The notes beneath the pieces were generated by a model. The model did no database searches. It worked only from the letters and a program-made list of their open reading frames with translations, and was not told the origin of the DNA. A stretch of 64,000 bases of DNA, taken from positions 1-64,000 of the forward strand of contig NZ_FOAG01000002.1 of the NCBI RefSeq assembly GCF_900109455.1, read 5' to 3'. This DNA comes from Roseovarius azorensis. Lineage in GTDB: Bacteria; Pseudomonadota; Alphaproteobacteria; Rhodobacterales; Rhodobacteraceae. The number at the start of each line of letters is the position of its first letter. Position 1 is the first letter of the stretch. Shown one piece after another: positions 43,515 through 53,121 of the stretch. Both the position numbers and the translations under genes were made by a program.

Positions 43515-44363
43515 ATGATCCCCTCGATGCCCCAGCCGCGCGCCTATCGCCTGATCTACACGGGCTATATCGTCGCCTTCTTCGTCTATCTGGCGTTGCC
43601 GCTGACGGTGGTGGCGGTCTTTGCCTTCAACGACAGCCAGTTTCCCTCGCTGCCGTGGCAGGGTTTCACCTGGAACTGGTTTTTCGGCGATACCCGCCCG
43701 CAGATCGGCGTGTTTCACGAACGTCCCATCCTGCGCGCCATCGGCACCTCTGCCTTTGTCGGGATCGCGGTTTCGGCGCTGTCGCTTGCCGTGGGCACGA
43801 CCAACGCCTTTCTCTTCAACCGCTATCAGTTTCGCGGGCGCGGCCTGCTCTATGTGCTGATGCTGCTGCCGCTGGTCATTCCGGGCATCGTGCTGGGCAT
43901 CTCGATCCTGGTGTTCTCCAGCCGCGTGGCCAATATCGCCTGGGACGCGGCGCAATGGGATGTGACCGCCCTGCGCCCCGGCCTGATGCTGGTGATCCTC
44001 GGGCAGTTCTCGTTCATCACCACCATCGCCACGCTGGTGATTTCCGCCCGGTTGCAGAAATTCGACCGCACGCTGGAAGAGGCGGCGCTGAATCTCGGGG
44101 CGGACCGGCTGACGGCGATCCGCACGATCACCATTCCCTACCTCATGCCGGCGATGATCGGCGCCTTCGTGGTGGCGTTTCTCATGAGCTTCGAGAATTT
44201 CAACACCACGCTGATGCTGGTCGGCTCGGACGCGCCGCTGACCATCGCCATGTTCGACCGGCTGAAAGAGGGCTCGACCCCGCTGCTCAACGCGGTCTCG
44301 CTGCTCCTGATGCTGGGCTCGTCGCTGCTGGCGCTGGTGATGATCGCGTTCCAGCGCAAATAG
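43515..44363 (+). CDS. ABC transporter permease, PotC type
   Basis: A 282-residue permease with six helices and the EAA loop LEEAALNLGADRLTAIRTITIPYLMPAM (about 178-205). It resembles PotC/PotI and completes the importer. It lies 13 bp after the PotB-type gene and converges on a cytochrome c gene with a 5-bp gap. Confidence 0.88.
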   Translation: MIPSMPQPRAYRLIYTGYIVAFFVYLALPLTVVAVFAFNDSQFPSLPWQGFTWNWFFGDTRPQIGVFHERPILRAIGTSAFVGIAVSALSLAVGTTNAFLFNRYQFRGRGLLYVLMLLPLVIPGIVLGISILVFSSRVANIAWDAAQWDVTALRPGLMLVILGQFSFITTIATLVISARLQKFDRTLEEAALNLGADRLTAIRTITIPYLMPAMIGAFVVAFLMSFENFNTTLMLVGSDAPLTIAMFDRLKEGSTPLLNAVSLLLMLGSSLLALVMIAFQRK

Positions 44364-44368
44364 CGCCC

Positions 44369-44770
44369 TCACCCTTCCTGGATACTCTCCAGATAGGCCA
44401 TCAGCGCCGCCAGCGGACGCGGCGTCGGCGTCAGCACCCCGTCGCCCACATCTATCGGCACGGTCTCACCCCGGAGCAACGCGCCAAACTCCGGCATCTC
44501 GTGCCCCGGCAGGCCGGTGCGGTCATAGCCGTCGATCACCGACAACACCCGCGCCCGCGGAAACGCGCCATCCACCGACAGTTGCGCAAGATCGCTGGGC
44601 GCAGGCGTCAGTCCCGCGGCCCAGGGCCCGTCGCCCCGCCCGCCAACCCCATGACACTGCACGCAGTTTTCGGCAAAGATCGCCGCGCCCTCATCCGCAT
44701 CGGGCATCGACACCGCCTGCACACAGGCCGCCACGACCGCCATCAGGATCACTCCACCCAGATATTTCAT
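44369..44770 (-). CDS. Small c-type cytochrome
   Basis: A 133-residue exported mono-haem cytochrome. CVQCH (residues 36-40) attaches haem, and the methionine of GHEMPEFG is the likely sixth ligand. The N-terminal hydrophobic stretch contains VVAAC, a possible lipobox, so it may be a lipoprotein. Redox partner unknown; the gene stands alone. Frame start at the ATG of MKYLGGVIL, with GGAGG upstream. Confidence 0.87.
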   Translation of the reverse strand: MKYLGGVILMAVVAACVQAVSMPDADEGAAIFAENCVQCHGVGGRGDGPWAAGLTPAPSDLAQLSVDGAFPRARVLSVIDGYDRTGLPGHEMPEFGALLRGETVPIDVGDGVLTPTPRPLAALMAYLESIQEG

Positions 44771-44893
44771 CACGTCCTCCTGCCCTGATCTTAACGGCAC
44801 GCCGCTGCCCTGACCTTGATCTGGCACAAATGTTTCGCCATTGCCATCCCCTTCACGTCCGGTCAAAATCCGCCCGACCGAACGGAGACAATC

Positions 44894-45556
44894 ATGCGCC
44901 ATTTCAACGAAATCTTCCGGATCGCAGCCGACCGCAAGGGCGGCGAGACCGCATTGGAGGCGATGCTGGAACCGCCCTTGCCCGCAACCGATCTGGCGCG
45001 GATCCCCGATCACAGGTGGCTCAGCACGATTGCGAAATGCATCTTCCAGTCCGGCTTCAACTGGAAGGTCATCGAGAACAAATGGCCCGGCTTCGAGGCG
45101 GCCTTTGACGGGTTCGACGTCGGACGCTGCGCCATGATGGACGATGCGAAATTCGATGCGCTGCTGACCGACACCCGCATCGTGCGCCACGGGACCAAGA
45201 TCGCCAGCGTGCGCGACAATGCCGCCTTCCTGCTGTCGCTGCGCGACCGGGGCGGCGCGGGGGCGGTGCTGGGCGGCTGGCCCTCCGCGGATTACATCGG
45301 CCTGCTCGACCTGCTGAAAACGCAGGGCGCGCGCCTGGGTGGCAATACCGGCACCTACGCCATGCGCTTCATGCGGCGCGACGGTTTCATCCTGTCGCGG
45401 GATGTCACCGCGCGGCTGATCGTCGAGGGCGTGATCGACAAACCCGCCACCTCGAAATCCGCCCTGCGCGCCGTGCAGGACGCGTTCAACACATGGCGCG
45501 CCCAATCCGGCCGCTCCCTGACCGAGATCAGCCGGGTTCTGGCGATGTCGGTCTGA
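44894..45556 (+). CDS. DNA-3-methyladenine glycosylase I-like protein without the zinc site
   Basis: A 220-residue protein of the Tag superfamily (PF03352): LSTIAKCIFQSGFNWKVIENKWPGFEAAFDGF aligns with the Tag block QAGLSW, and LGGNTGTYAMRFMRRDGF with the region near the C-terminus. The Cys and His at the N-terminus and the HxxxC at the C-terminus that bind zinc in Tag are absent. The window has a true tag at 12986-13573. Whether this second protein removes alkylated bases is uncertain. CGGAGA precedes the ATG. Confidence 0.72.
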   Translation: MRHFNEIFRIAADRKGGETALEAMLEPPLPATDLARIPDHRWLSTIAKCIFQSGFNWKVIENKWPGFEAAFDGFDVGRCAMMDDAKFDALLTDTRIVRHGTKIASVRDNAAFLLSLRDRGGAGAVLGGWPSADYIGLLDLLKTQGARLGGNTGTYAMRFMRRDGFILSRDVTARLIVEGVIDKPATSKSALRAVQDAFNTWRAQSGRSLTEISRVLAMSV

Positions 45557-45565
45557 CGGCGGGGT

Positions 45566-47140
45566 TCAGCCCAGCTCGCCCGCAAGCCCCTTGTCGATCA
45601 GCGCCACGGTTTCCGTGACACCGTAGAGCGCGATGAACCCGCCGAAACGCGGCCCCTGGCTGGCCCCCAGCAGCACCTCGTAAAGCGCCTTGAACCAGTC
45701 GCGCAGCGGATCGAACCGGTCACGCCCCACCGCATAGACGATGGCCTGCAACGCCTCGTCCTCGACCGGGCCGTCATAAGCCGCCAGTTGATCGCGCAGG
45801 TCGGTCAGCGCCTCACGCTCCAGATCGGTCGGCGCGCGGTAAACACGGGCCGGGGCGACGAAATCCTCGTAATACCGGACCGCATAACCCGCCGCCGCAT
45901 CCAGATCGGGATGCGTCCCGGCGCTGGCCTCGGGCGCGTAGCGGCGGATGAACCCCCAGAGCGTCTCCTTGTCCTGCGCCGCAGAGACCGACGCCAGATT
46001 GAGCAGCATCGAGAACGGCACCACCATGCGGCTCTCGGGCACCGCACCGCCGTGGATATGCCAGACCGGATTGGCAAGCTGCTGTTCCGGCGTCTGTCCG
46101 GGATAGGCGCGCAACTGCTGGTGATATTCGTCCACCGCCTTGGGGATCACGTCGAAATGCATCCGCTTGGCGGTCTTGGGCTTGAGATACATGAAATAGG
46201 ACAGGCTCTCGGTCGCCGCATAGGTCAGCCATTCGTCGATCGACACACCATTGCCGGAGCTTTTGGAAATCTTCTGCCCGTTCTCATCAAGAAACAGCTC
46301 ATAGGTGAAATGCTCTGGCGGCTGCGCTCCCAGCACCCGGCAGATGCCGTCATAAATCGGCGTATTGGTCGAGTGATCCTTGCCATACATCTCGAAATCC
46401 ACGCCCAGCGCCGCCCAGCGCGCGCCGAAATCGGGCTTCCATTGCAGTTTGACGTTGCCACCCGTGACCGGCAGGGTCCATTCGCGCCCGTCCTCGTCGT
46501 CAAAGGTGATCGTGCCCGCCTCGGCGTTCACCTCCTTCATCGGCACGTAAAGCACCCGGCCCGTTTCGGGATGGATCGGCAGAAAGATCGAATAGGTCTG
46601 CTGCCGCTCCTCGCGCAGGGACTTGAGCATGATCGCCATCACCTTGTCATACTCGCGCGCGGCGCGCAGCAGCACCTCGTCGAACTGCCCCGAGCGGTAG
46701 AACTCGGTCGCGCTGATGAATTCATACTCGAACCCGAAGGTATCGAGGAAACGCCGCAGCATGGCGTTGTTATGCGCTCCGAAACTCTCGAACTTGCCGA
46801 ACGGGTCGGGCACCGAGGTCAGCGGCTTTTGCAGATGCTCGCGCAGCGCGTCGGGATTAGGCACATTGCCCGGCACCTTGCGCATCCCGTCCAGATCGTC
46901 CGAAAAACAGATCAGCCGCGTCGGGATATCGCTGATCAGCTCGAACGCCCGCTTGATCATCGTGGTGCGCGCCACCTCGCCGAACGTGCCGATATGCGGC
47001 AGGCCGGACGGCCCGTAACCCGTCTCGAACAGCACATGACCCTTGGCGGGTGGTGCCTTTTCATAGCGCTTGAGCACGCGCCGGGCCTCTTCAAAAGGCC
47101 AGGCTTTCGACTGCATCGCAGCGTCGCGCAGATCAGACAT
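45566..47140 (-). CDS. lysS: Class I lysyl-tRNA synthetase
   Basis: A 524-residue archaeal-type LysRS that charges tRNA-Lys. The class I motifs are [10 protein letters not shown] (HIGH, near 45) and KISKSSGNG (KMSKS, near 285). Class I LysRS replaces the class II enzyme in many alphaproteobacteria. I start at MSDLRDAAM; the 15 residues before it lack support. It is convergent with the Tag-like gene and divergent from terB. Confidence 0.95.
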   Translation of the reverse strand: MSDLRDAAMQSKAWPFEEARRVLKRYEKAPPAKGHVLFETGYGPSGLPHIGTFGEVARTTMIKRAFELISDIPTRLICFSDDLDGMRKVPGNVPNPDALREHLQKPLTSVPDPFGKFESFGAHNNAMLRRFLDTFGFEYEFISATEFYRSGQFDEVLLRAAREYDKVMAIMLKSLREERQQTYSIFLPIHPETGRVLYVPMKEVNAEAGTITFDDEDGREWTLPVTGGNVKLQWKPDFGARWAALGVDFEMYGKDHSTNTPIYDGICRVLGAQPPEHFTYELFLDENGQKISKSSGNGVSIDEWLTYAATESLSYFMYLKPKTAKRMHFDVIPKAVDEYHQQLRAYPGQTPEQQLANPVWHIHGGAVPESRMVVPFSMLLNLASVSAAQDKETLWGFIRRYAPEASAGTHPDLDAAAGYAVRYYEDFVAPARVYRAPTDLEREALTDLRDQLAAYDGPVEDEALQAIVYAVGRDRFDPLRDWFKALYEVLLGASQGPRFGGFIALYGVTETVALIDKGLAGELG

Positions 47141-47260
47141 CGCACCGTCTCCAGGTTTTCCCATGCCGAAACACCGGCAAGGCACCGCCGCTACCTATTG
47201 CCGGGGGGCGGAACAGTCAATATTCTGCACCGCAACACCGCCCGGCGCGAAAGGCCCCCG

Positions 47261-47698
47261 ATGATCGAACCGATCCCCCATCCGCTCACCCCGCAGGATT
47301 GCCTTGTGGCGGTGATGATCGCCGTCTCCGCGTCGGACGAGAACATGCGCACCGCCGAACTGGTCAAGATCGAGAGCACGGTCAACAACCTGCCGATCTT
47401 TGCCGATTACGATCTCGACCGACTGCGTGTCATGTCGGAGACCGTCTTTGATCTGTTCAGCGTCGAGGACGGGCTCGATGCGCTCTTTGGCCTGATCCGC
47501 GCCAACCTGCCCGAACGTCTCTACGAGACCGCCTATGCGATGGCCTGCGACGTGGCCGCCGCCGACGGCTCACTCAATGACCGCGAATTGCGCCTGCTCG
47601 AGGAAATCCGCTATGAGCTGAATATCGACCGCCTGCACGCCGCCGCCATCGAACGCGGCGCGCGCGCGCGTCACATGACGATCCAGGACGGGGAATAG
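47261..47698 (+). CDS. TerB-like tellurite-resistance-type protein
   Basis: A 145-residue helical protein similar to the TerB/DjlA N-terminal domain: LVAVMIAVSASDENMRTAELVKIE and AMACDVAAADGSLNDRELRLLEEI are the two acidic-helix repeats. The domain is thought to bind metal or act as a membrane-stress module; stand-alone copies are common and have no fixed role. No other ter genes are nearby. Confidence 0.75.
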   Translation: MIEPIPHPLTPQDCLVAVMIAVSASDENMRTAELVKIESTVNNLPIFADYDLDRLRVMSETVFDLFSVEDGLDALFGLIRANLPERLYETAYAMACDVAAADGSLNDRELRLLEEIRYELNIDRLHAAAIERGARARHMTIQDGE

Positions 47699-47737
47699 CA
47701 CCCGTTCTGCCAAGATCCACGACAACAGGAGCCCCAC

Positions 47738-47974
47738 ATGCGCTGCGTCTTCATCAATATCCGCTGCAAGCCGGGCCACTCCTATCGCGTGGCCGAGGCC
47801 ATCGCCCTGCGCGAGATCCATTCAGAGCTATATTCGACCTCCGGCCCCTTCGACCTGCTGCTCAAGCTCTACATCCCCGAAACCGAGGATATCGGCAAAT
47901 ACATCAACGACAACCTGCTCGACATCGACGGCATCGAGCGGACCGAGACGACGCTGACTTTCAAGGCGTTCTGA
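47738..47974 (+). CDS. Stand-alone Lrp/AsnC effector (RAM) domain
   Basis: A 78-residue protein, only the ligand-binding half of Lrp/AsnC regulators: MRCVFINIRCKPGHSYRVAEAI, then the glycine-containing turn YSTSGPFDLLLKLYIPE and GIERTETTLTFKAF. There is no helix-turn-helix, so it is a small-molecule-binding or oligomerisation protein, not a regulator by itself. CAGGAG precedes the ATG. It lies 39 bp after terB. Confidence 0.82.
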   Translation: MRCVFINIRCKPGHSYRVAEAIALREIHSELYSTSGPFDLLLKLYIPETEDIGKYINDNLLDIDGIERTETTLTFKAF

Positions 47975-48032
47975 ACCGGGCCAACCGGGCATGATGCTGC
48001 CATCGGACTTCTGGTCGAAGTGCCGCGCGATC

Positions 48033-48162
48033 GCCAGACCGCGGGCTGGCGACGCAACGATGGGAACTGCCGCTTTATGTCGGCCAAGACCGTGTAACCC
48101 CCAAGCGTTGCACTACACCTCAAAATCGCCAGACCGGGGGGCGGTCTGGCGATCGCGCGGCA
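48033..48162 (+). repeat. Structured dispersed repeat, copy B
   Basis: The partner of 40058-40180. It carries two hairpins: CGCCAG/CTGGCG near 48032-48051 and the perfect CGCCAGACC-ggggggc-GGTCTGGCG near 48127-48151. Relative to copy A one stem base pair has changed on both sides (A-T to G-C), so the structure seems conserved. Confidence 0.7.
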
Positions 48163-48240
48163 CCTTCGGTGCTGTTCGCGCGGGTGTCAGATCAAATGAC
48201 CGCATCAATCCAGCCCGCTCCGCTTGCATCACCCCACCCC

Positions 48241-49935
48241 CTACCCGATGATCTCGAACCGCGTCACATCGACCAGCCCCCGGTCGGTGATCTTGAGCGC
48301 CGGAATGACCGGCAGCGCCAGAAACGCCAGTTGCAAAAACGGCTCGCGCAGCCCCACGCCCAGCGACACCGCCGCCGCGTGCAGATCGACCAGCCGGTCA
48401 CGCACCACCTCAAACCGCTCAAGGCTCATCAGCCCCGCCACCGGCAGCGGCAGTTCGGCCAGCACCGCGCCGTCGCGCACCACCGCGAAACCGCCCTCGA
48501 TTTCACCAAGCCGATTGGCGGCCAGCGCCATATCGGCGTAATCCACCCCGACACAGGCGATATTGTGGTGATCGTGACACACGGTCGAGGCAATGGCCCC
48601 CGCCCGCATCCCGAACCCGCGCACGAAACCGGTGGCGATATTGCCGTTTCGCCCGTGCCGCTCGATCACCGCGATGCGCGCCAGATCGCGGGTCGCATCG
48701 GGCCGCTTGTCGCCATCCACCGGCACGATATCCTCGTGCAGATGTTCGGTCAGGATCTTGCCCTCGATGATCCCGATCACATCGGTCTCCGCCCGGTTGC
48801 CGCCATGCCGGAAATCCTGCGGCGTGACCTTCGGCGCCCTGACCGAATGCCGCCCCACCGGCGCCACCTCGCACCGCGCGGCAAAGGCGGCGTCATCCGC
48901 TACCACCCCGCCGCAGAACACCAGCCGCACATCGCAGGCCGCCAGCGATCCCACCGCCACGATATCCGCCCGCCGCCCCGGCGCGATCAGCCCGCGATCC
49001 TTCAGCCCGAACGCCTCGGCCCCCGACAGCGACGCCGCGCGATAGGCAGCCAGCACCGGACAGCCCATCGCGATCAACTCCCGGATCATGTGATCCAGAT
49101 GCCCCTCTTCGGCGATATCCAGCGGGTTGCGGTCATCGGTGCACAGGCACATATAGGGCGCGGTCACATCCGTCAGCAGCGGCGCGAGCGCGTGCAGATC
49201 CTTGCTGACCGATCCCTCGCGGATCAGCACCCGCATACCCTTTTGCAGCTTTTCCAGCGCCTCCTCGGGCGTGGTCGCCTCATGCTCGGTGCGGATGCCC
49301 GCCGCGCAATAGGCGTTCAGGTCACGCCCCGTAAGCTGCGGGCAATGCCCGTCCATATGCCCGCCCTCAAAGAGCGCCAGCTTGGCCATCATGCCGGGAT
49401 CGCGGTGGATCACACCGGGATAGTTCATCACCTCGGCCAGCCCGATGCCGGACGGGTGCCCCATCACCGCGCGCAGATCATCGGCCCCGATCTCGGCCCC
49501 CGACGTCTCCATGTCCGTCGAGGGCACACAAGACGATAGCTGCACCTTGATATCCATCACCGTATGCTCGGATGCGGCCTGAAAATACCGGATGCCCTCC
49601 GGCCCCAGAACATTGGCAATCTCATGCGGATCGCAGATCGCCGTGGTGACGCCGTGCGGCGTCACGCAACGGTCAAACTCGAACGGCGTGACCAGTGAAC
49701 TTTCGATATGCAGATGCGTATCGATGAATCCGGGCACCAGAGTCAGGCCCGCGACATCACTCACCGCGCGCCCCTCATACTCCGCGCCTATGCCGACGAT
49801 GGTGTCGCCACAGATCGCCACATCGCCCGCGATCATCGCCCCGGTGATCAGGTCGAACACCTGCCCGCCACGCAACACCAGATCGGCCGGCACATCGCCC
49901 CGCCCCTGCGCGATCCGCCGCTCCATATCCGCCAT
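48241..49935 (-). CDS. ade: Adenine deaminase
   Basis: A 564-residue amidohydrolase that converts adenine to hypoxanthine. [11 protein letters not shown] (near 70), CDPHEIAN and the C-terminal [11 protein letters not shown] provide metal ligands; [10 protein letters not shown] is also diagnostic of the AdeC family. I start at MADMERR (49935). The upstream 249 bp contain only hairpins. Confidence 0.92.
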   Translation of the reverse strand: MADMERRIAQGRGDVPADLVLRGGQVFDLITGAMIAGDVAICGDTIVGIGAEYEGRAVSDVAGLTLVPGFIDTHLHIESSLVTPFEFDRCVTPHGVTTAICDPHEIANVLGPEGIRYFQAASEHTVMDIKVQLSSCVPSTDMETSGAEIGADDLRAVMGHPSGIGLAEVMNYPGVIHRDPGMMAKLALFEGGHMDGHCPQLTGRDLNAYCAAGIRTEHEATTPEEALEKLQKGMRVLIREGSVSKDLHALAPLLTDVTAPYMCLCTDDRNPLDIAEEGHLDHMIRELIAMGCPVLAAYRAASLSGAEAFGLKDRGLIAPGRRADIVAVGSLAACDVRLVFCGGVVADDAAFAARCEVAPVGRHSVRAPKVTPQDFRHGGNRAETDVIGIIEGKILTEHLHEDIVPVDGDKRPDATRDLARIAVIERHGRNGNIATGFVRGFGMRAGAIASTVCHDHHNIACVGVDYADMALAANRLGEIEGGFAVVRDGAVLAELPLPVAGLMSLERFEVVRDRLVDLHAAAVSLGVGLREPFLQLAFLALPVIPALKITDRGLVDVTRFEIIG

Positions 49936-50091
49936 GTCTCGCCCTCCGATTGCGCCCCGAGTGTCGCGCGCAGGCGGGGCAAGGGCAAGCCCCGCGCAGT
50001 GCCCGTCCGCGGGTGGGCGCTGCAACGGCTGTGGGTGGCAGTTTATGGCGCCAAGTATTTGAACGATTGCACGGGTGTGCAGCGTTGCAGA

Positions 50092-50146
50092 AGCGCCCGC
50101 CCGGGGGGCGGACGGGCGCTGCGCGGGAGCGCGCCAAGGCGCGCTC
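50092..50146 (-). terminator. Two adjacent hairpins after the ferredoxin/ASKHA gene
   Basis: GAGCGCGCC-aa-GGCGCGCTC (50127-50146) and AGCGCCCG/CGGGCGCT (50092-50099 with 50113-50120) follow the minus-strand stop at 50185. Neither has a T run. They may end the transcript. Confidence 0.45.
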
Positions 50147-50184
50147 TGATTCCGCGCAAGGGACCGCTCGCGGTCAGGCCCCGC

Positions 50185-52230
50185 TCACCCCCTCCGCCGC
50201 CTGCGCCGACCGCCTTCGCCGTCACCCTCGCCGTGGGTGTTGAAACTCGGACTTGGCAGGCTGACGATCTTGCGCAACTCCGGAAACGGATCCGTCTTGT
50301 GCGGGATCGCGTTGGCGGCGACGAAATGCTCCTGGAATTTCGGCTCGATCGCGGTTTCCACCTTGGTGATCTGCCCGACCACCCGCTCGATCTCGGCGCG
50401 CGCCGCGACATTGCACAGCGCGATGCGCGCGCCGGTGCCCGCCGCATTGCCCGCCGATGTGACCTTGTCCAGCGGCACGTCGGGGATCATCCCCAGCACC
50501 ATCGCATGCAGCGGCGAGATATGCGCGCCGAACGCCCCCGCCAGAACCACCCGGTCCACCTTGTCCACCCCGCGCTCGTCCATCAGCAGACGCGCGCCCG
50601 CGTAAAGCGCCGATTTGGCAAGCTGAATCGCCCGGATATCGCCCTGCGTGACGGTGATGCGCGGGCCGCCATGCTCTGTCCCGTCATGGACCAGATAGGC
50701 ATGCGTGCGCCCCTCGGCCTGCATCCGCGCGGTGCCGGTGGCCTCGGCCGATCCGATCAGCCCGCCCTCATCCAGCAGCCCCGCCATGCGCAGCTCCGCC
50801 ACCGCCTCGATGATCCCCGATCCGCAGATGCCGGTGATGCCGCCCGCGCCAACCTCTTCGTCAAATCCGTCCTCGTCCGACCACTTGTCACAGCCGATCA
50901 CGCGGAATCGCGGCTCCTTGGTCACGGGATCGATGCGAATCGCCTCGATAGCACCCGGCGCTGCACGCTGCCCCGAACTGATCTGCGCCCCCTCAAAGGC
51001 CGGGCCGGTGGGCGAGGAACAGGCCAGCACGCGGGTCTTGTCACCCAGCAGGATCTCGGCATTGGTGCCCACATCGACGATCAGCGCCAGATCCTCGGAT
51101 TTGCCCGGCTCCTCGCTCAGCGCGACGGCGGCGCAATCCGCCCCCACATGGCCCGCGATGCACGGCAGGATATAGACCCGCGCGCGCGGATTGATCGCGG
51201 CCAGATCCAGCTGCCGCGCCTCCAGCGTCAGACTGCCCGACGTGGCCAGCGCAAACGGCGCCTGCCCCAGTTCCACCGGGTCGATCCCCAACAGCAGATG
51301 ATGCATGACCGGGTTGCAGACAAACACCGTCTCGACGATCAGGCCCGCGTCGATCCCCGCCTCCCCGGCGATCTCGCCCGCCAGCGTGTTGATCGCATCG
51401 CGCACGGCGGCGGTCATTTCCCGGTCGCCGCCGGGATTCATCATCGCATAGCTCACCCGGCTCATCAGATCCTCGCCAAAGCGGATCTGCGGGTTCATGA
51501 TCCCCGATGATGCCTTGACCTCGCCGGTTTCCAGATCGGTGAGATGCGCGGCAATGGTCGTGCTGCCAAGGTCGATCGCCAGCCCGAACAGCCCGCTCTC
51601 ATGCAGCCCCGGCCATATCTCCAGCACCCGCGCAACGGTGTCGCGGTGGCCCTTGTGCAGCGCCACCGTGACCTGAAACTTGCCCTTGCGCAGCACCGGC
51701 TGCAACTTGGCCAGCAGGCTCAGATCGACGGCGATCTCGGGGATTTCCCACTGCTCGCGCAACGCCCGCGCCAGCCGCTCGAAATCGCCCGTCGGCTCGT
51801 GCATGTCGGGCTCGTCCACCTCGACGAAATACAGCCGCGTCGCCGGGTCCATCTCGATCACCCGCGCCGAGGCCGCCTTACGCACCACCTGCTTGTGAAC
51901 CTGCGATTCGGGCGGCACGTCGATCAGCACATCGCCCATGATCTGCGCCTGACAGCCCAGACGGCGGCCCGGCTTGAGCCCGCGTTTCTCGTCATAGCGC
52001 GCCTCGACCGCGTTCCATTCCGACAGCGCATCCTCGCGCACCGTGACGCCATGCTTGGAAAACTCGCCATAGCCCGGCGTGATCTGGCACTTGCTGCAAA
52101 TCCCGCGTCCGCCGCAGACCGAATCAAGATCGACCCCCAGCTGCCGCGCGGCGGTCAGGACCGGCGTGCCGACGGGAAAGCGCCCGCGCTTGCCCGAAGG
52201 GGTGAAAACTACAAGAGGATCGTTCGACAT
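50185..52230 (-). CDS. RACo-type corrinoid-protein reductive activator (ferredoxin plus ASKHA ATPase)
   Basis: A 681-residue protein with an N-terminal 2Fe-2S domain (VCGGRGICSKCQ near 40, RLGCQAQ near 95) and a C-terminal DUF4445 ASKHA domain (IDLGSTTIAAHL near 240, LIVDVGTNAEILLGD near 405, GAGGITGICGSG near 480). Such proteins use ATP to reduce inactive Co(II) of corrinoid methyltransferase proteins. No methyltransferase or corrinoid protein is in this window, so its partner lies elsewhere. It ends in a basic RRRRRRG tail. Confidence 0.87.
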   Translation of the reverse strand: MSNDPLVVFTPSGKRGRFPVGTPVLTAARQLGVDLDSVCGGRGICSKCQITPGYGEFSKHGVTVREDALSEWNAVEARYDEKRGLKPGRRLGCQAQIMGDVLIDVPPESQVHKQVVRKAASARVIEMDPATRLYFVEVDEPDMHEPTGDFERLARALREQWEIPEIAVDLSLLAKLQPVLRKGKFQVTVALHKGHRDTVARVLEIWPGLHESGLFGLAIDLGSTTIAAHLTDLETGEVKASSGIMNPQIRFGEDLMSRVSYAMMNPGGDREMTAAVRDAINTLAGEIAGEAGIDAGLIVETVFVCNPVMHHLLLGIDPVELGQAPFALATSGSLTLEARQLDLAAINPRARVYILPCIAGHVGADCAAVALSEEPGKSEDLALIVDVGTNAEILLGDKTRVLACSSPTGPAFEGAQISSGQRAAPGAIEAIRIDPVTKEPRFRVIGCDKWSDEDGFDEEVGAGGITGICGSGIIEAVAELRMAGLLDEGGLIGSAEATGTARMQAEGRTHAYLVHDGTEHGGPRITVTQGDIRAIQLAKSALYAGARLLMDERGVDKVDRVVLAGAFGAHISPLHAMVLGMIPDVPLDKVTSAGNAAGTGARIALCNVAARAEIERVVGQITKVETAIEPKFQEHFVAANAIPHKTDPFPELRKIVSLPSPSFNTHGEGDGEGGRRRRRRG

Positions 52231-52344
52231 CCGGGGTATCCTGCTTCTGACGCGCCTGCGCGGAACATAAGCCATAGGCGCACAGGGGACAGCCCGCAAC
52301 CGTCAGAAAATCGCCCGCGCGCGGCATCGCGCGCGCCGCAGACC

Positions 52345-53037
52345 TCAGCCCCAGGGAATTTCCCAGCCAAACAGCCAGATCGCCAGCGGCACGGGTGCCG
52401 TGGCAACCGCGATGGTCAGCATCGTCCAGGCCGGTCGGAACATGCCAGACAGACCCGAGAGCAGCGCGATTCCCCCGCCCCCGCCAATCAGCGAGTTGCC
52501 GGGAATGTTGATCAGAACCGCCATGTTCACGTAGCGATACCTGATGACCCAGCCAAAATACCGCGCGGGCAGCAGGGACTGCATCAGCGCAGCCCGCTCT
52601 TCGGGGCGCATCCCCTCGAACCGTTCGAGCAAGCGGCAAGCCCCGGTCAGGTGCATATCCAGCAGAAACCTGTGCAGCCAGCGATAGGGCACCTTGCACC
52701 CAACCATATAGGCCAGCGTCAGACCGCTGGCCGTCGCCAGCCAGACCAGCGGCGCCATTTCCGGCCCGCTCACCGCCAGAACGCCGAGACCGATCTCGAC
52801 CCCCGGCACGAACGGAATGGCGATGAGCAGCGCATAGATCACCAGCACCGCCAGCATCAGCCCCGGCATCGCCCAGCTGTACGCGCTCTGGGCAATCCAG
52901 GCTTCGGCCCGGATAAAGAGATGATGCAACGCAATCACCAGAACGACGGCCGCCCCAAGACGCAGGAGCGTGCGCAACAGGCCCACCCGAACGGGCGGGG
53001 GCGTGAGTGTTGCATGTCTGGGAGTGCGTTCATCCAT
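52345..53037 (-). CDS. Membrane protein resembling the VTT (DedA/TVP38) family
   Basis: A 230-residue protein with five or six helices. IPFVPGVEIGLGVLAVSG and NIPGNSLIGGGGGIALLSGL resemble the re-entrant glycine-rich loops of VTT/SNARE-associated proteins such as TVP38 and DedA, which act in lipid scrambling. The match is from pattern only. It is divergent from nothing nearby; aroA ends 84 bp upstream on the same strand. Confidence 0.6.
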   Translation of the reverse strand: MDERTPRHATLTPPPVRVGLLRTLLRLGAAVVLVIALHHLFIRAEAWIAQSAYSWAMPGLMLAVLVIYALLIAIPFVPGVEIGLGVLAVSGPEMAPLVWLATASGLTLAYMVGCKVPYRWLHRFLLDMHLTGACRLLERFEGMRPEERAALMQSLLPARYFGWVIRYRYVNMAVLINIPGNSLIGGGGGIALLSGLSGMFRPAWTMLTIAVATAPVPLAIWLFGWEIPWG

Positions 53038-53121
53038 GGCGCGAATCTATGGCGTATTTCCGCCGGTTAACAATGGGGCTCACACAGCGATCACAGTCTT
53101 TTGCGCCCCCCGGGCAAAGCG

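Noticed and set aside
45788-47260. A long plus-strand frame opposite lysS that runs into terB
   Set aside because: Only the last 145 codons (from 47261) resemble a protein family; the rest is antisense to lysS.
50030-50120. A third copy of the structured repeat
   Set aside because: The hairpin with a GGGGGGC loop and a GTTTATG run are reminiscent, but I cannot align the rest convincingly.
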